NCBI GenBank assembly: GCA_049594615.1
Contig: JBMYJR010000002.1
Span: 62,001-126,000 of the forward strand
DNA length: 64,000 nt
Source of the DNA: CAXPZW01 sp049594615
GTDB taxonomy: Bacteria; Bacteroidota; Bacteroidia; Flavobacteriales_D; Sanyastnellaceae
Direction: 5' to 3'
Position 1 is the stretch's first letter. Each line of letters opens with the position of its first letter. The notes under the pieces were generated by a model. That model saw only the letters and a list, made by a program, of their open reading frames with translations, made no database searches and was not told the origin of the DNA. Shown here piece after piece: positions 44,614-53,093 of the stretch. The translations under genes were made by a program, and so were the position numbers.

Positions 44614-46086
44614 TTATCGGCGCGAAGTACGCCACAAGCTTGGGGTGCCCGGTGCGGTCGAACCGGTTGATTCCGACGCGGTTTCAGACCCAAGCACCGC
44701 GGCCAAGGCTGCAATGGCTTCCAGGTCTTCGGCCACCGGCAAGTTTTCTGGATCGAAGTGATTTTTAACAAAGTGCGTGTCAAAGTCACCGCTGCGGAAG
44801 GCTTCGTGCTGCACGGCGTACCGGCAGAACTCCAGCGTCGTACGCACTCCGCTGATGCGGTAATCATCGATGGCACGCACCAGTCGTTCAATGGCCGCGT
44901 CGCGCGTTTCGGCGTGGACCACCAGCTTGGCGATCATGGGGTCGTAGTGGATGGGAATCTCCATGCCTTCTTCCAACCCGTCGTCCACACGTACCCCCGA
45001 GCCTTGCGGGCGGCGGTAGGTGTGCAGCGTGCCAATGTCTGGCAAGAAGTTGTTGCGGGGATCCTCGGCGTACACGCGTGCTTCGATGCTGTGTCCAATG
45101 ATCTCCAAGTCTTCTTGTTTAAAGGACACCTCTTTGCCGCGGGCTACCTCGATTTGCTCGCGCACCAGGTCAATGCCTGAAATCAGTTCGCTCACCGGGT
45201 GTTCCACTTGCAAGCGGGTGTTCATCTCCAGGAAGTAAAAGTTGTGGTCGGCGTCCAACAGGAACTCAACCGTTCCTGCGCCCACGTAGTCACAGGCACG
45301 GGCCACGTCCATGGCACAGTTGCCCATGGCTTCGCGAAGCTCAGGGGTGAGTACCGCGGAAGGTGCCTCTTCGATGACCTTTTGGTGGCGACGTTGGATG
45401 CTGCATTCGCGCTCAAACAAGTGGCGCACATTGCCGTGGCTGTCGGCCATGATTTGGATCTCGATGTGACGCGGCTTGGTCACAAACTTTTCGATGAATA
45501 CCGCACCGTCACCAAAGGCGCTGATGGCCTCTGAAATTGCGCGGCTCATTTGCTCTTGCAGGTCCTCTTCGCGCTCCACTACGCGCATGCCCTTACCACC
45601 GCCACCGGCGCTGGCTTTGATCAAAATCGGGAACCCAATGCGGCGGGCCACTGCCATGGCTTCCTGTGGGTCTTCGATGGCGTGCTCAGTGCCGGGCACC
45701 AAGGGAATGTCGTACCCCGACACGGTCTCTTTGGCCTTGAGCTTATCGCCCATGACTTCAATGGCGTGGGGCTTGGGACCGATGAAGGTGATGCCCGCTT
45801 CGGTCACCGCGCGAGCAAAGTCTGCGTTCTCGCTTAAGAATCCGTAACCGGGATGGATGCCTTCGGTGCCGGTTTTGAGGGCCACTTCAATGATGGCGTC
45901 TCCACGCAAATAGCTCTGCGAGCTGGGTGCAGGACCGATGCAATAGGCTTCATCGGCATATTGGACAAAGGGGGCGGTGCGGTCGGCTTCACTGAAGACT
46001 GCGACAGTGGCGATGCCCATTTCGCGAGCGGTGCGCATCACGCGCAGGGCGATTTCACCGCGGTTGGCAACCAAAATTTTCTGCAT
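44614..46086 (-). CDS. accC: Biotin carboxylase subunit of acetyl-CoA carboxylase
   Basis: 490 residues. The protein carboxylates biotin with ATP and bicarbonate, the first step of fatty-acid synthesis. It has the N-terminal ILVANRGEIALRV, the ATP-grasp glycine-rich loop KASAGGGGKGMRVV, and MNTRLQVEHPVSE. It ends with a ~40-residue Ala/Glu/Ser/Thr-rich tail (SETASESTGSTAPGT) beyond the usual ~450-residue core. No biotin carrier protein gene (accB) is beside it, which leaves open a role in propionyl- or pyruvate-type carboxylases; acetyl-CoA carboxylase is the most likely. A TATTTTCG box lies upstream at 46094-46101. Confidence 0.9.
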   Translation of the reverse strand: MQKILVANRGEIALRVMRTAREMGIATVAVFSEADRTAPFVQYADEAYCIGPAPSSQSYLRGDAIIEVALKTGTEGIHPGYGFLSENADFARAVTEAGITFIGPKPHAIEVMGDKLKAKETVSGYDIPLVPGTEHAIEDPQEAMAVARRIGFPILIKASAGGGGKGMRVVEREEDLQEQMSRAISEAISAFGDGAVFIEKFVTKPRHIEIQIMADSHGNVRHLFERECSIQRRHQKVIEEAPSAVLTPELREAMGNCAMDVARACDYVGAGTVEFLLDADHNFYFLEMNTRLQVEHPVSELISGIDLVREQIEVARGKEVSFKQEDLEIIGHSIEARVYAEDPRNNFLPDIGTLHTYRRPQGSGVRVDDGLEEGMEIPIHYDPMIAKLVVHAETRDAAIERLVRAIDDYRISGVRTTLEFCRYAVQHEAFRSGDFDTHFVKNHFDPENLPVAEDLEAIAALAAVLGSETASESTGSTAPGTPSLWRTSRR

Positions 46087-46117
46087 AGCGCAGCGAAAAT
46101 AGGCAAAGCAGACGGGC

Positions 46118-46945
46118 TCAGTCGAGGTCGTAGTGGTTCATCAGGATGCGCTCGAATATGCGGCCACTGAGCCAGTACTTGAGGTGTACGCTTAGGCGTT
46201 GCATGCGGGTGCCAACACGGTACCGCAATCGGGGAGAGGGGCTGCTTAAAATGCGGCTCACCACTTGGGCAATCAGGAGGGGGTCGCTGGCGGTTTCTAC
46301 CTCCTCTTCGATCTGGGTGAGGGTGCGTGAAAACGTGGGGCCGTACCACTTGGGATCCACGTGCGCAGCCACGCGCCGAGTGGCGTTGATGTTCGTCTTG
46401 AAATCTCCGGGCTCGATGATGCTCACCGCAATGCCAAACGGCTTGACTTCCATGCTGAGCGATTCGGTGAGTCCCTCGACCGCGTGTTTGGTGGCGGCAT
46501 AGATTCCGCGGTAAGGCAAAGCGACTTTGCCTGCAATAGAAGTGATGTTGATCAAGTGTCCACCACCTGCCTCGCGCAGCATGGGAATGGCTTGGCGACA
46601 GACATTCAATACGCCAAACATGTTGGTGTCAAACAGCTCACGTGCTTCTTGATCAGAGGTGCACTCGATGGGCCCGGCCATGCCCAATCCTGCGTTGTTG
46701 ATCAAGACGTCCAAGGTTCCAGCTTCGCGTTTGATCAATGCAAGTGCGCGCCCAATGGAGTCGGGGTCGGTAACATCGAGGTTGACCAGGGAAAATCCGT
46801 CCAGGGTATCGCCCAACTTGGCGCTTCGGCTGGTGCCGTAAACACGGTGGCCCTGCGCGGCGAGGTGTCCGGCAATGGCGCGTCCGATGCCGGAGGAACC
46901 TCCGGTCACCAGGATGACTTTGGGCGATGTGGGGCGGGACTGCAT
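46118..46945 (-). CDS. Short-chain dehydrogenase/reductase
   Basis: 275 residues from the ATG at 46945; a longer frame to 46981 adds residues that overlap the SRP RNA. Cofactor motif TGGSSGIG near residue 15, VLINNAGLG, the active-site YAATKH (Tyr-x-x-x-Lys) and a C-terminal basic extension (VGTRMQRLSVHLKYWLSG) typical of the SDR group with fatty or steroid-like substrates. The substrate is unknown. The candidate promoter lies in the terminator of the SRP RNA gene, and accC follows after 31 bases. Confidence 0.88.
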   Translation of the reverse strand: MQSRPTSPKVILVTGGSSGIGRAIAGHLAAQGHRVYGTSRSAKLGDTLDGFSLVNLDVTDPDSIGRALALIKREAGTLDVLINNAGLGMAGPIECTSDQEARELFDTNMFGVLNVCRQAIPMLREAGGGHLINITSIAGKVALPYRGIYAATKHAVEGLTESLSMEVKPFGIAVSIIEPGDFKTNINATRRVAAHVDPKWYGPTFSRTLTQIEEEVETASDPLLIAQVVSRILSSPSPRLRYRVGTRMQRLSVHLKYWLSGRIFERILMNHYDLD

Positions 46946-46952
46946 TTTGCAC

Positions 46953-46981
46953 CAAAAATAGGGGCAAAAAAAATGAGGCAA
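46953..46981 (-). promoter_or_regulatory. Candidate promoter of the SDR gene inside the SRP RNA terminator
   Basis: On the minus strand TTG (46981-46979), an 18-bp spacer that contains the SRP terminator T-run, and TATTTTTG (46960-46953). A transcript starting at the usual distance would begin about 2 bases before the ATG, so leaderless translation is possible. Confidence 0.4.
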
Positions 46982-47074
46982 GCTACTTATATCGCACCGC
47001 TACAACCGCCTACCCTTGCTGCCTTCCGGCCCTGGGGGAGTTCAGCAGGAGCTGATCGTACAAGACTTGCCTCG
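46974..47074 (-). ncRNA. ffs: Small signal recognition particle RNA
   Basis: About 100 bases. The 5' and 3' ends pair perfectly (GAGGCAAG, 47073-47066, with CTTGCCTC, 46982-46975), and the centre has the conserved domain IV with the GGAA tetraloop (AGGGCCGGAAGGCAGCAAGG), the binding site for the Ffh protein. A run of eight T follows the 3' end (terminator, 46966-46973). It guides membrane-protein targeting with Ffh and FtsY. It has its own promoter and is not part of a coding frame. Confidence 0.95.
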
Positions 47075-47077
47075 GTG

Positions 47078-47108
47078 CAAAACTACTCCAAAGTTTTCGC
47101 CCCGCAAA
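47078..47108 (-). promoter_or_regulatory. Promoter of the SRP RNA
   Basis: TTTG (47108-47105), a 19-bp spacer and TAGTTTTG (47085-47078) on the minus strand, a full match to the Bacteroidota sigma consensus. The RNA begins about 5 bases downstream. This is the best-supported promoter in the window. Confidence 0.85.
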
Positions 47109-47128
47109 CCCCCGGGGTGTCAAGTGGC

Positions 47129-47136
47129 TATATTTG
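47129..47136 (+). promoter_or_regulatory. Candidate -7 box of the DUF4199 gene
   Basis: TATATTTG matches TAnnTTTG; it lies 18 bases before the ATG at 47154. It is divergent from the SRP RNA promoter, about 20 bp away. No clear -33 box. Confidence 0.5.
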
Positions 47137-47153
47137 TCGTAAATCCCGTTCTG

Positions 47154-47693
47154 ATGACCCCATTGATCAAAGAGTCCGTCCTGTATGGATTGGCTTGGGT
47201 AGCCTTGTCTGCCGGCCTGTATTTCATCGATCCATTGCTGACCCAGAAGCCCGGTGTGGGCTTTGGCATTTTTGCCCTGAATGTGGCCGGTATGATCTGG
47301 ATTGCCATCCGGGAGCGACAGCGTCGTGGTGGGTACATGAGCTACTGGCCAGCATGGCGCGTGTTGACTACCATCTCGTTGATTGCGGGTGCATTCAGCC
47401 TGTTGTGGACCGTGCTTTTGTTCCAAGTCATCGATCCCGACTACCAGCAAATGCTGTACGATACCGCCATCGAACAGCAACTCATTCAAATGGAAGAGCA
47501 AGGCATCAGTGATGCCCAAATTGAGCAGTCCATGGAACTCATGGAAGGCATGATGCAATTCTTTACTTCAATGGGAGGAATCTTGCTTATGCTGGTTTTA
47601 GGGTTGGGGTTTGGATTGCTGCTAAATATGCTCTGGGCCCTGATTGTGCGCCGTGAAAAACCGTTTAACGAAGCCCTGGATGGCGATTTCTGA
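47154..47693 (+). CDS. DUF4199 membrane protein
   Basis: 179 residues from the ATG at 47154 (the frame upstream overlaps the SRP RNA and is not coding). Four or five membrane segments (e.g. VLYGLAWVALSAGLYFID, LTTISLIAGAFSLLWTVLLF, ILLMLVLGLGFGLLLNMLWA) with a helical cytosolic or periplasmic segment (QQLIQMEEQGISDAQIE) in the middle. This is the DUF4199 family of Bacteroidota, function unknown. Its stop lies 14 bases inside the next gene, so it is cotranscribed with the glycosyltransferase. Confidence 0.8.
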   Translation: MTPLIKESVLYGLAWVALSAGLYFIDPLLTQKPGVGFGIFALNVAGMIWIAIRERQRRGGYMSYWPAWRVLTTISLIAGAFSLLWTVLLFQVIDPDYQQMLYDTAIEQQLIQMEEQGISDAQIEQSMELMEGMMQFFTSMGGILLMLVLGLGFGLLLNMLWALIVRREKPFNEALDGDF

Positions 47694-48645
47694 AACGAAG
47701 GATTTGACCGTGGTGATTCCCCTGCTGAACGAGGAGGAATCGCTGCCCGAATTGCACGCTTGGATCCGCCGGGTAGTGGACCGCGAAGGCTTGCGCACCC
47801 AAATGCTGTTCATCGACGATGGCAGCACGGATGGGAGCTGGGACATCCTCTCAAGCTTGGCTGCCCAAGATTCGGATGTGCACGGCATTCGCTTCCGTCG
47901 AAATTACGGCAAGAGCGCGGCGTTGAACACTGGTTTTGCACGCGCGACGGGCGAGGTGGTCATCACCATGGACGCCGACCTTCAAGACTCTCCCGAAGAG
48001 ATTCCAGAGCTGGTGCGCATGATCCGCGAGGACCACTACGACTTGGTGTCGGGCTGGAAAAAAGTCCGGCACGATCCCAAGAGCAAAACGCTGCCCACCA
48101 AGCTTTACAATTGGGCCACGCGCCGCATGTCGGGCATCCAGCTCCACGACTTCAATTGCGGACTCAAGAGTTACCGCATCGATGTGGTCAAAAGCGTGGA
48201 GGTCTACGGGGAGATGCACCGCTACATCCCCGTGCTTGCCAAGCGTGAAGGCTTTGATCGTATAGGCGAAAAGATTGTAGAGCACCAAGCACGTAAGTAC
48301 GGCACCACCAAGTTTGGGCTGAACCGCTTTGTGAACGGTCCGCTGGATTTGCTGACCATCACCTTTTTGGCCCGATTTGGCAAGAAACCCATGCACCTGT
48401 TTGGTACAATGGGCATTGTCAGCTTTGTGCTCGGATTCATTGCTCTGGCATGGATTGGAGGTAGCAAGTTGATGGCTTTGGCCCAGGGTATTCCGGCCAA
48501 GAATATCGCCGAGATGAGTGCGTTCTACATCGCGCTTGCCGCCATGGTTATCGGCACCCAATTGTTCCTCGCGGGCTTTTTGGGAGAGATGATTTCGCGC
48601 AACAATCCGTCGCGCAACGATTACCGCATCAAAGAAGAATGTTGA
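47680..48645 (+). CDS. Glycosyltransferase family 2 (polyprenyl-phosphate type)
   Basis: 321 residues from the ATG at 47680 that overlaps the DUF4199 end. The catalytic domain has VVIPLLNEEESLPEL, FIDDGSTDGSW and TMDADLQDSPEEIPEL, the nucleotide-sugar Asp motifs of the DPM1/GtrB-like GT2 branch, plus KSAALNTGFARA. Two C-terminal membrane segments (~250-315) complete the usual GtrB layout. It should add a sugar to polyprenyl phosphate for envelope glycans. The convergent T9SS gene ends 4 bases downstream. Confidence 0.88.
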   Translation: MAISETKDLTVVIPLLNEEESLPELHAWIRRVVDREGLRTQMLFIDDGSTDGSWDILSSLAAQDSDVHGIRFRRNYGKSAALNTGFARATGEVVITMDADLQDSPEEIPELVRMIREDHYDLVSGWKKVRHDPKSKTLPTKLYNWATRRMSGIQLHDFNCGLKSYRIDVVKSVEVYGEMHRYIPVLAKREGFDRIGEKIVEHQARKYGTTKFGLNRFVNGPLDLLTITFLARFGKKPMHLFGTMGIVSFVLGFIALAWIGGSKLMALAQGIPAKNIAEMSAFYIALAAMVIGTQLFLAGFLGEMISRNNPSRNDYRIKEEC

Positions 48646-48649
48646 TCCC

Positions 48650-51217
48650 TTAGGGGGCGAACCGCGCTACGTTGAACGTGGCTACTCGGTCGTTCTGAAC
48701 CACTTGGATCACAAAGAAACCGGCTGCCCAATCGGTGAGCGGCACGGGGATTTCTGCGCTGGATTCAAGCGGGGTAAACGCTTGGTTGTAGACCTCGCGC
48801 GCGCCGGCGTCCAGCACCGTCACGCGCATGAGCACGTTTGGCTCCAGTCCGCCCAGTACCAGCGTGGGGTTGCCGCCTGCGGGGGTGGCCAGCAGCGTGG
48901 TGATTTCATCGCCCTCGGGCGGGGTGCTCTCAGGACCGGGATTGTCTGAGTCGTACAAGCAGCTGCCGTCGTTGACCGTGGCAAACGGGTCGTAGTTGAT
49001 GGCCAAAGGATCGGTGCACCCGTCGTTGGGGCAGGTGGCGTTGATGTCGATCAAATCCAACTCCCAGAAGCCGGAGGTCATGGTAGCGGTGTGGATGTTT
49101 TGTACCCCATTGTTGAGCACCACTTCCGCGCCTTCCCAACTGCCCGAACCCAGAGCATCCTCCAACAGCAACGTGTAGCATCCGTTGTCCACACACACCG
49201 AGTCCAGCGTGGCGCTGTTGTTCATGAAGTCATCCGCCAAAAACAGCGAGTTGCCGTCTTCGTCCAGCAGCTCCACCGTCAAGTAGCTCGCATAAAAGGC
49301 GGTGCTTACCGAGATGTACAATGGGTTGGGGGTGTCCTGCGGGCAGGTGTAGTCGCAACTGCCGTCTTCCAAGGTGGCTTCGGGGTTGAAGTTGTTGGCT
49401 TCCACGTCGGTGCATCCGGCCACGCATGCGAACACCTCGACTTCGAGCACGCTGCCCTCCACGTAAGAGTTGGCGCCTTGCAGACTCAGGGTGTACGTGC
49501 CCTCTGGGATTGAGGTCGAGGGAATGCTAAACAACCCGCCGCTGCCGTTGGGCGTCAGCCCCAGCGCATCGAAGTTGTAGCACACCGTGTCGCCTTCCTC
49601 CGGCAGCAGGCATGCGCCGGTCAAGTCGCAACCGTCGTTGGTGTAATTGAGGATGAGGTTGAGGGCGTAGGCCACCTCTTCAGCGTCAGAGTCGTAAGCG
49701 CACGTCCATCCACTCTCGGCCACCTCCACTTGGCACGGGAACACACAATTGCCCTGAAGCAACGCGGTGTAGTCGTAATTCAAGGCCGATGGATCGGTGC
49801 ATCCCACGCAGTCGTCATAGTCACAGAGGGCCGGAGTATGTTGTGCACCCACACCGTCGCCATCATAGTTGCACGCCCCGGGGTCTAAGCAGGCCTCATA
49901 AGGCATGTTGGACAGGCAATAGCCTGGGCCTGAGAGGTGCGTGTCGGGGGAGTTGTACGCTTGGTCAAACGTGTGCACGTACAGCCATTCAGCCTCGTCC
50001 TCGTCGATGATTTGAATGTTGAGTGCGTAACGCAGTTGGCCCTCGGTGGTCACTTGTGCCAACAGCACCGAAGAGTCCGGGTCGGCGATGAAGCCTGCTT
50101 CTTCGCCCAAGCCAAACCAAGCGCCATCCTGGAGAAACAACGGCGGTCCATCTGTGGTGTTGAACGATTCGGTGAATACGCTGCCACTGGGGAACAAGGC
50201 AACAGTGGTCACCTCGGCGCTGCCGGTGTCGTCTTCATCTGACACGGTCACCCAGGAATCGTACAGCACCTCCGGAAAAATGTCATAAAAGGCAGGGGTG
50301 ATTTGGTCGGCTTCGAAACCGCCAAAAACGGTGTTCCAAATCACCCCGTTGGTGGTGGTTACCGTGAGGTCGTTTTCTTGGTCCAAGGCAAACGCCGAAG
50401 AAAACCGGTCGGTGGAATCGGCAAGCTGCGCGTAGAGCCTAAAGGTGTTGTGTCCAGCAGGGTAGCCTGGAGCGCCGGGGTCTGGGGTGATGTCTTCCCA
50501 CCAGACTTTGCGCAAGGGCCCCAAGGTGCAGCTGCCGTCGTCTTCTACTGCTTGTGGGTTGTAGTTGGTGGCCTCTGGGTTGGTGCATCCGCGCAAGTAT
50601 GTGGCAGACTCCAGCCCTTCGTAGACCACCAATTGCCCTGCGCTGTTGAGCACGCGGGCGTTCAGCATGAGGTAGGGGACTCCGGCGGTGGTGGATTGGC
50701 CTACCAGTACCCAGTTGTTTGAGCCGGGCAGGCCGGCGGGGTGATCCTCGGGCAGGGTGATGGACAGGTCGAGCAAGTCCACTGTGTCTGGGAAGGCATT
50801 GAAGGCTGCACCTAGGGATGGGGCCGTGGGTGAAACAAACGCGGCACTTCCCGATGCATTGTACTCGCAGCCGTGGTGGGTGCCAATGCTCAGGAAGGGG
50901 TCGGCGTAAGCGCTGGGGTAGGCATTGAGGTCACCGCAATCGGTGTTGCCGGCAAAGAGGTTGCCAATGCCGGTGGAGAGGATAGGTGCGGTGGCGCCCC
51001 ATGCGCCAGGTTGTGTTTCGGAGGCGTAGAGTTCTACCAGCCGGTCGGTGGGGGATTCGAGCTCCAGGTAAAAGCGGTAGCGCCGGGTGTTGTTGAGTTC
51101 AGGGTAGACCTCGCCGATGTACAGCTCTTCCTCGACCACGTGCAACACGGCCTGGGCGATGCCCGACAGCGGCAGCAGAGTAATCATCAGTAAAACAAGG
51201 CGCAGCAATACACTCAT
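48650..51217 (-). CDS. Secreted T9SS type A protein with Cys-rich repeats
   Basis: 855 residues from the ATG at 51217, with signal peptide (MSVLLRLVLLMITLLPLSG, then IAQA). An N-terminal beta domain (~25-220) is followed by related beta domains separated by Cys-rich repeats of the GCTDPxAxNYDPxAxxxDGSC type (four or five copies, e.g. near residues 215, 490, 640 and 765), and a C-terminal ~75-residue sorting domain (LDAGAREVYNQAF ... LTDWAAGFFVIQVV) of T9SS type A. The repeats are kin to those at 544 and 4071. No enzyme domain is recognisable. Divergent start from mnmA is not the case: mnmA is 51 bases upstream on the same strand. Confidence 0.75.
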   Translation of the reverse strand: MSVLLRLVLLMITLLPLSGIAQAVLHVVEEELYIGEVYPELNNTRRYRFYLELESPTDRLVELYASETQPGAWGATAPILSTGIGNLFAGNTDCGDLNAYPSAYADPFLSIGTHHGCEYNASGSAAFVSPTAPSLGAAFNAFPDTVDLLDLSITLPEDHPAGLPGSNNWVLVGQSTTAGVPYLMLNARVLNSAGQLVVYEGLESATYLRGCTNPEATNYNPQAVEDDGSCTLGPLRKVWWEDITPDPGAPGYPAGHNTFRLYAQLADSTDRFSSAFALDQENDLTVTTTNGVIWNTVFGGFEADQITPAFYDIFPEVLYDSWVTVSDEDDTGSAEVTTVALFPSGSVFTESFNTTDGPPLFLQDGAWFGLGEEAGFIADPDSSVLLAQVTTEGQLRYALNIQIIDEDEAEWLYVHTFDQAYNSPDTHLSGPGYCLSNMPYEACLDPGACNYDGDGVGAQHTPALCDYDDCVGCTDPSALNYDYTALLQGNCVFPCQVEVAESGWTCAYDSDAEEVAYALNLILNYTNDGCDLTGACLLPEEGDTVCYNFDALGLTPNGSGGLFSIPSTSIPEGTYTLSLQGANSYVEGSVLEVEVFACVAGCTDVEANNFNPEATLEDGSCDYTCPQDTPNPLYISVSTAFYASYLTVELLDEDGNSLFLADDFMNNSATLDSVCVDNGCYTLLLEDALGSGSWEGAEVVLNNGVQNIHTATMTSGFWELDLIDINATCPNDGCTDPLAINYDPFATVNDGSCLYDSDNPGPESTPPEGDEITTLLATPAGGNPTLVLGGLEPNVLMRVTVLDAGAREVYNQAFTPLESSAEIPVPLTDWAAGFFVIQVVQNDRVATFNVARFAP

Positions 51218-51267
51218 GGCGTTCTCCAACTATACGCATTTCCGGGTGAAAAACTTGGGTGAGCAGC

Positions 51268-52458
51268 CTAGGTAATCACCCCGCTGCCCACGAGTTCTTC
51301 ATCGTTGTACCACGCGGCAAATTGTCCGCGGGCTACGCTGCGTTGTGGGGTGTCAAACAGGATATACATGGCGCTCTTGGTGTGCACCAGGGTGGCGTCA
51401 AACAGGGGTTGACGGTAGCGGATGCGTACGTGGTAGCGCTGCTCCTGACCGGGTTTCAGGGCCAGGTCTGGGCGCACCCAGTGCAATTCATCCAGTGCAA
51501 TGCGCAGCCCACGGCGGAACAAGCCGGGGTGGTTTTCGCCTTGGCCGGTGTAGACTTCGTTGCGCGTCACGTCGGTGTCGAGCACAAAAGAGGGCAGGGG
51601 ACGTCCGCCTACATGCAGTCCTTTGCGTTGACCGATGGTGTAGTAATGCGCACCGTTGTGTTTGCCTACTTCCAATCCAGCGGAAGGGTCCATCACGTGT
51701 GGAGCGGTTATGGCTTCAAGGTCTGCCTCGTCTCGGCTGGCGAGGTCTATCGGGGCAGGGTGGAAGCCCGGGTGGTCTGCAGGCAGCTCCAAGGTGATGC
51801 CCGGTTTGGGCTCGAGTTGCTGCTGCAGGAATACCGGCAGTTTCACCTTGCCAATGAAGCACAAGCCTTGGCTGTCTTTTTTGGCTGCAGTGGCCAATCC
51901 TGCGCGCTCTGCAATTTCGCGCACCTCGGACTTTAAGAGGTGACCTATGGGGAACAGGGCCTTGGCCAATTGATCCTGGTTGAGTTGACAGAGGAAATAG
52001 CTCTGGTCTTTGCCCGGGTCGGCGCCCGCCAGGAGTTTGTGGACTGGCGTGCCGTCGATGACCTCGGTTTGCTTTTGGCAATAGTGCCCTGTAGCAACGT
52101 ACTCGGCACCGAGTTGTACAGCGGCATCCAAGAAGAGATCAAACTTGATTTCGCGGTTGCACAGTACGTCTGGATTAGGGGTACGGCCCGACTCGTACTC
52201 GGCAAACATGTAGTCCACGATGCGCTTTTTGTAGTCGATACTCAGGTCAATCACCTGGAAGGGGATGCCCAATTGTTCGGCCACGAGCATAGCGTCGTTG
52301 CTGTCCTCGATCCAAGGGCATTCGTCGTCCAAAATCACATCGTCGTTGTGCCAGTTGCGCATGAAGATGCCAATCACCTCGTGCCCCTGCTCCAACAACA
52401 AGTGGGCGGTTACACTGGAGTCCACTCCGCCCGACAAGCCTACCACTACACGTGCCAT
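51268..52458 (-). CDS. mnmA: tRNA 2-thiouridine(34) synthase
   Basis: 396 residues from the ATG at 52458 (an open frame reaches 52668 but has no family match). The PP-loop is GLSGGVDSSV at residues 7-16; the catalytic cysteines are in DVLCNREIKF and in SQGLCFIGKV. The enzyme thiolates the wobble uridine of Lys, Glu and Gln tRNAs, using ATP and a sulphur relay. The C-terminal beta domain is complete (TDVTRNEVYTGQGENHPGLF). Cytoplasmic, normal length. Confidence 0.95.
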   Translation of the reverse strand: MARVVVGLSGGVDSSVTAHLLLEQGHEVIGIFMRNWHNDDVILDDECPWIEDSNDAMLVAEQLGIPFQVIDLSIDYKKRIVDYMFAEYESGRTPNPDVLCNREIKFDLFLDAAVQLGAEYVATGHYCQKQTEVIDGTPVHKLLAGADPGKDQSYFLCQLNQDQLAKALFPIGHLLKSEVREIAERAGLATAAKKDSQGLCFIGKVKLPVFLQQQLEPKPGITLELPADHPGFHPAPIDLASRDEADLEAITAPHVMDPSAGLEVGKHNGAHYYTIGQRKGLHVGGRPLPSFVLDTDVTRNEVYTGQGENHPGLFRRGLRIALDELHWVRPDLALKPGQEQRYHVRIRYRQPLFDATLVHTKSAMYILFDTPQRSVARGQFAAWYNDEELVGSGVIT

Positions 52459-52576
52459 GGTGCAAAGGTACAAACGGGGGGTGGGCTGTAAGAATTGACC
52501 TACAGGCTTTGACGTTTTTTGTCCGACATGGCCGCAGCATCCACCCGCTACCTTTAACCCACCAATGTGTGCTGTT

Positions 52577-52975
52577 ATGAAACTGGCTTCCCATGTGCTG
52601 CTGATTGACGACAATCCCGATTGCAACTTTATCATGCGCGAGTTCATCCGCATGATGGATGATGGCATTGCGGTTTCTCAGGTTGAATCGGCCAAGCAAG
52701 CCGAGGAGCTGTTGGCAGGGGCGAGCGACTTTCCGGAAGTCATTTTCGTGGACATCAACATGCCCATCATCGACGGCTTCGCCTTTGTCCAGGGCTTCCA
52801 AGAGCGCTACGGTGTCACCCACAGTACCAAGCTTTATATGCTGAGTTCTTCGGTGCGTGAGGAAGACATCGATAAAGCTGCTTCCTTTCCCGCGGTGCAC
52901 GGTTTTATCTCTAAAAGTGACATCGACGCCAACCTCAAAAACGCGTTGATGGGATCCCTCCTTGAGCGGGTTTGA
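52577..52975 (+). CDS. CheY-like stand-alone response regulator
   Basis: 132 residues from the ATG at 52577; an ATG at 52565 would add four residues. The receiver has LLIDDNPDCN and the phosphoacceptor Asp59 in VIFVDINMPIIDG; the Ser/Thr and Lys of the switch are in YMLSSSVREEDID and FISKSD. There is no output domain. The partner is not known; the ECF sigma factor gene starts 118 bases downstream but has its own leader. A TACCTTTA box at 52549-52556 may be the promoter. GTGTGC/GCACAC (52984-53012) follows the gene. Confidence 0.85.
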   Translation: MKLASHVLLIDDNPDCNFIMREFIRMMDDGIAVSQVESAKQAEELLAGASDFPEVIFVDINMPIIDGFAFVQGFQERYGVTHSTKLYMLSSSVREEDIDKAASFPAVHGFISKSDIDANLKNALMGSLLERV

Positions 52976-52983
52976 CGGGTATG

Positions 52984-53012
52984 GTGTGCGCATAAGTTGG
53001 TGTACTGCACAC
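52984..53012. repeat. Inverted repeat after the CheY-like gene
   Basis: GTGTGC and GCACAC separated by 17 bases, 8 bases past the CheY-like stop. It is followed by a T-run further on (CTTTTTT at ~53024). Compare the repeats at 12137 and 34770. Confidence 0.4.
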
Positions 53013-53093
53013 ACGATTTCCTGCTTTTTTACGTTCTTTTCAGATTGACGGGGCAACCCTTGCCACTTTTACCCGTCCATTTATTGTCGTTGG

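Noticed and set aside
47010..47558. Open frame on the minus strand over the SRP RNA and DUF4199
   Set aside because: The SRP RNA fold, promoter and terminator explain the first part and DUF4199 the rest.
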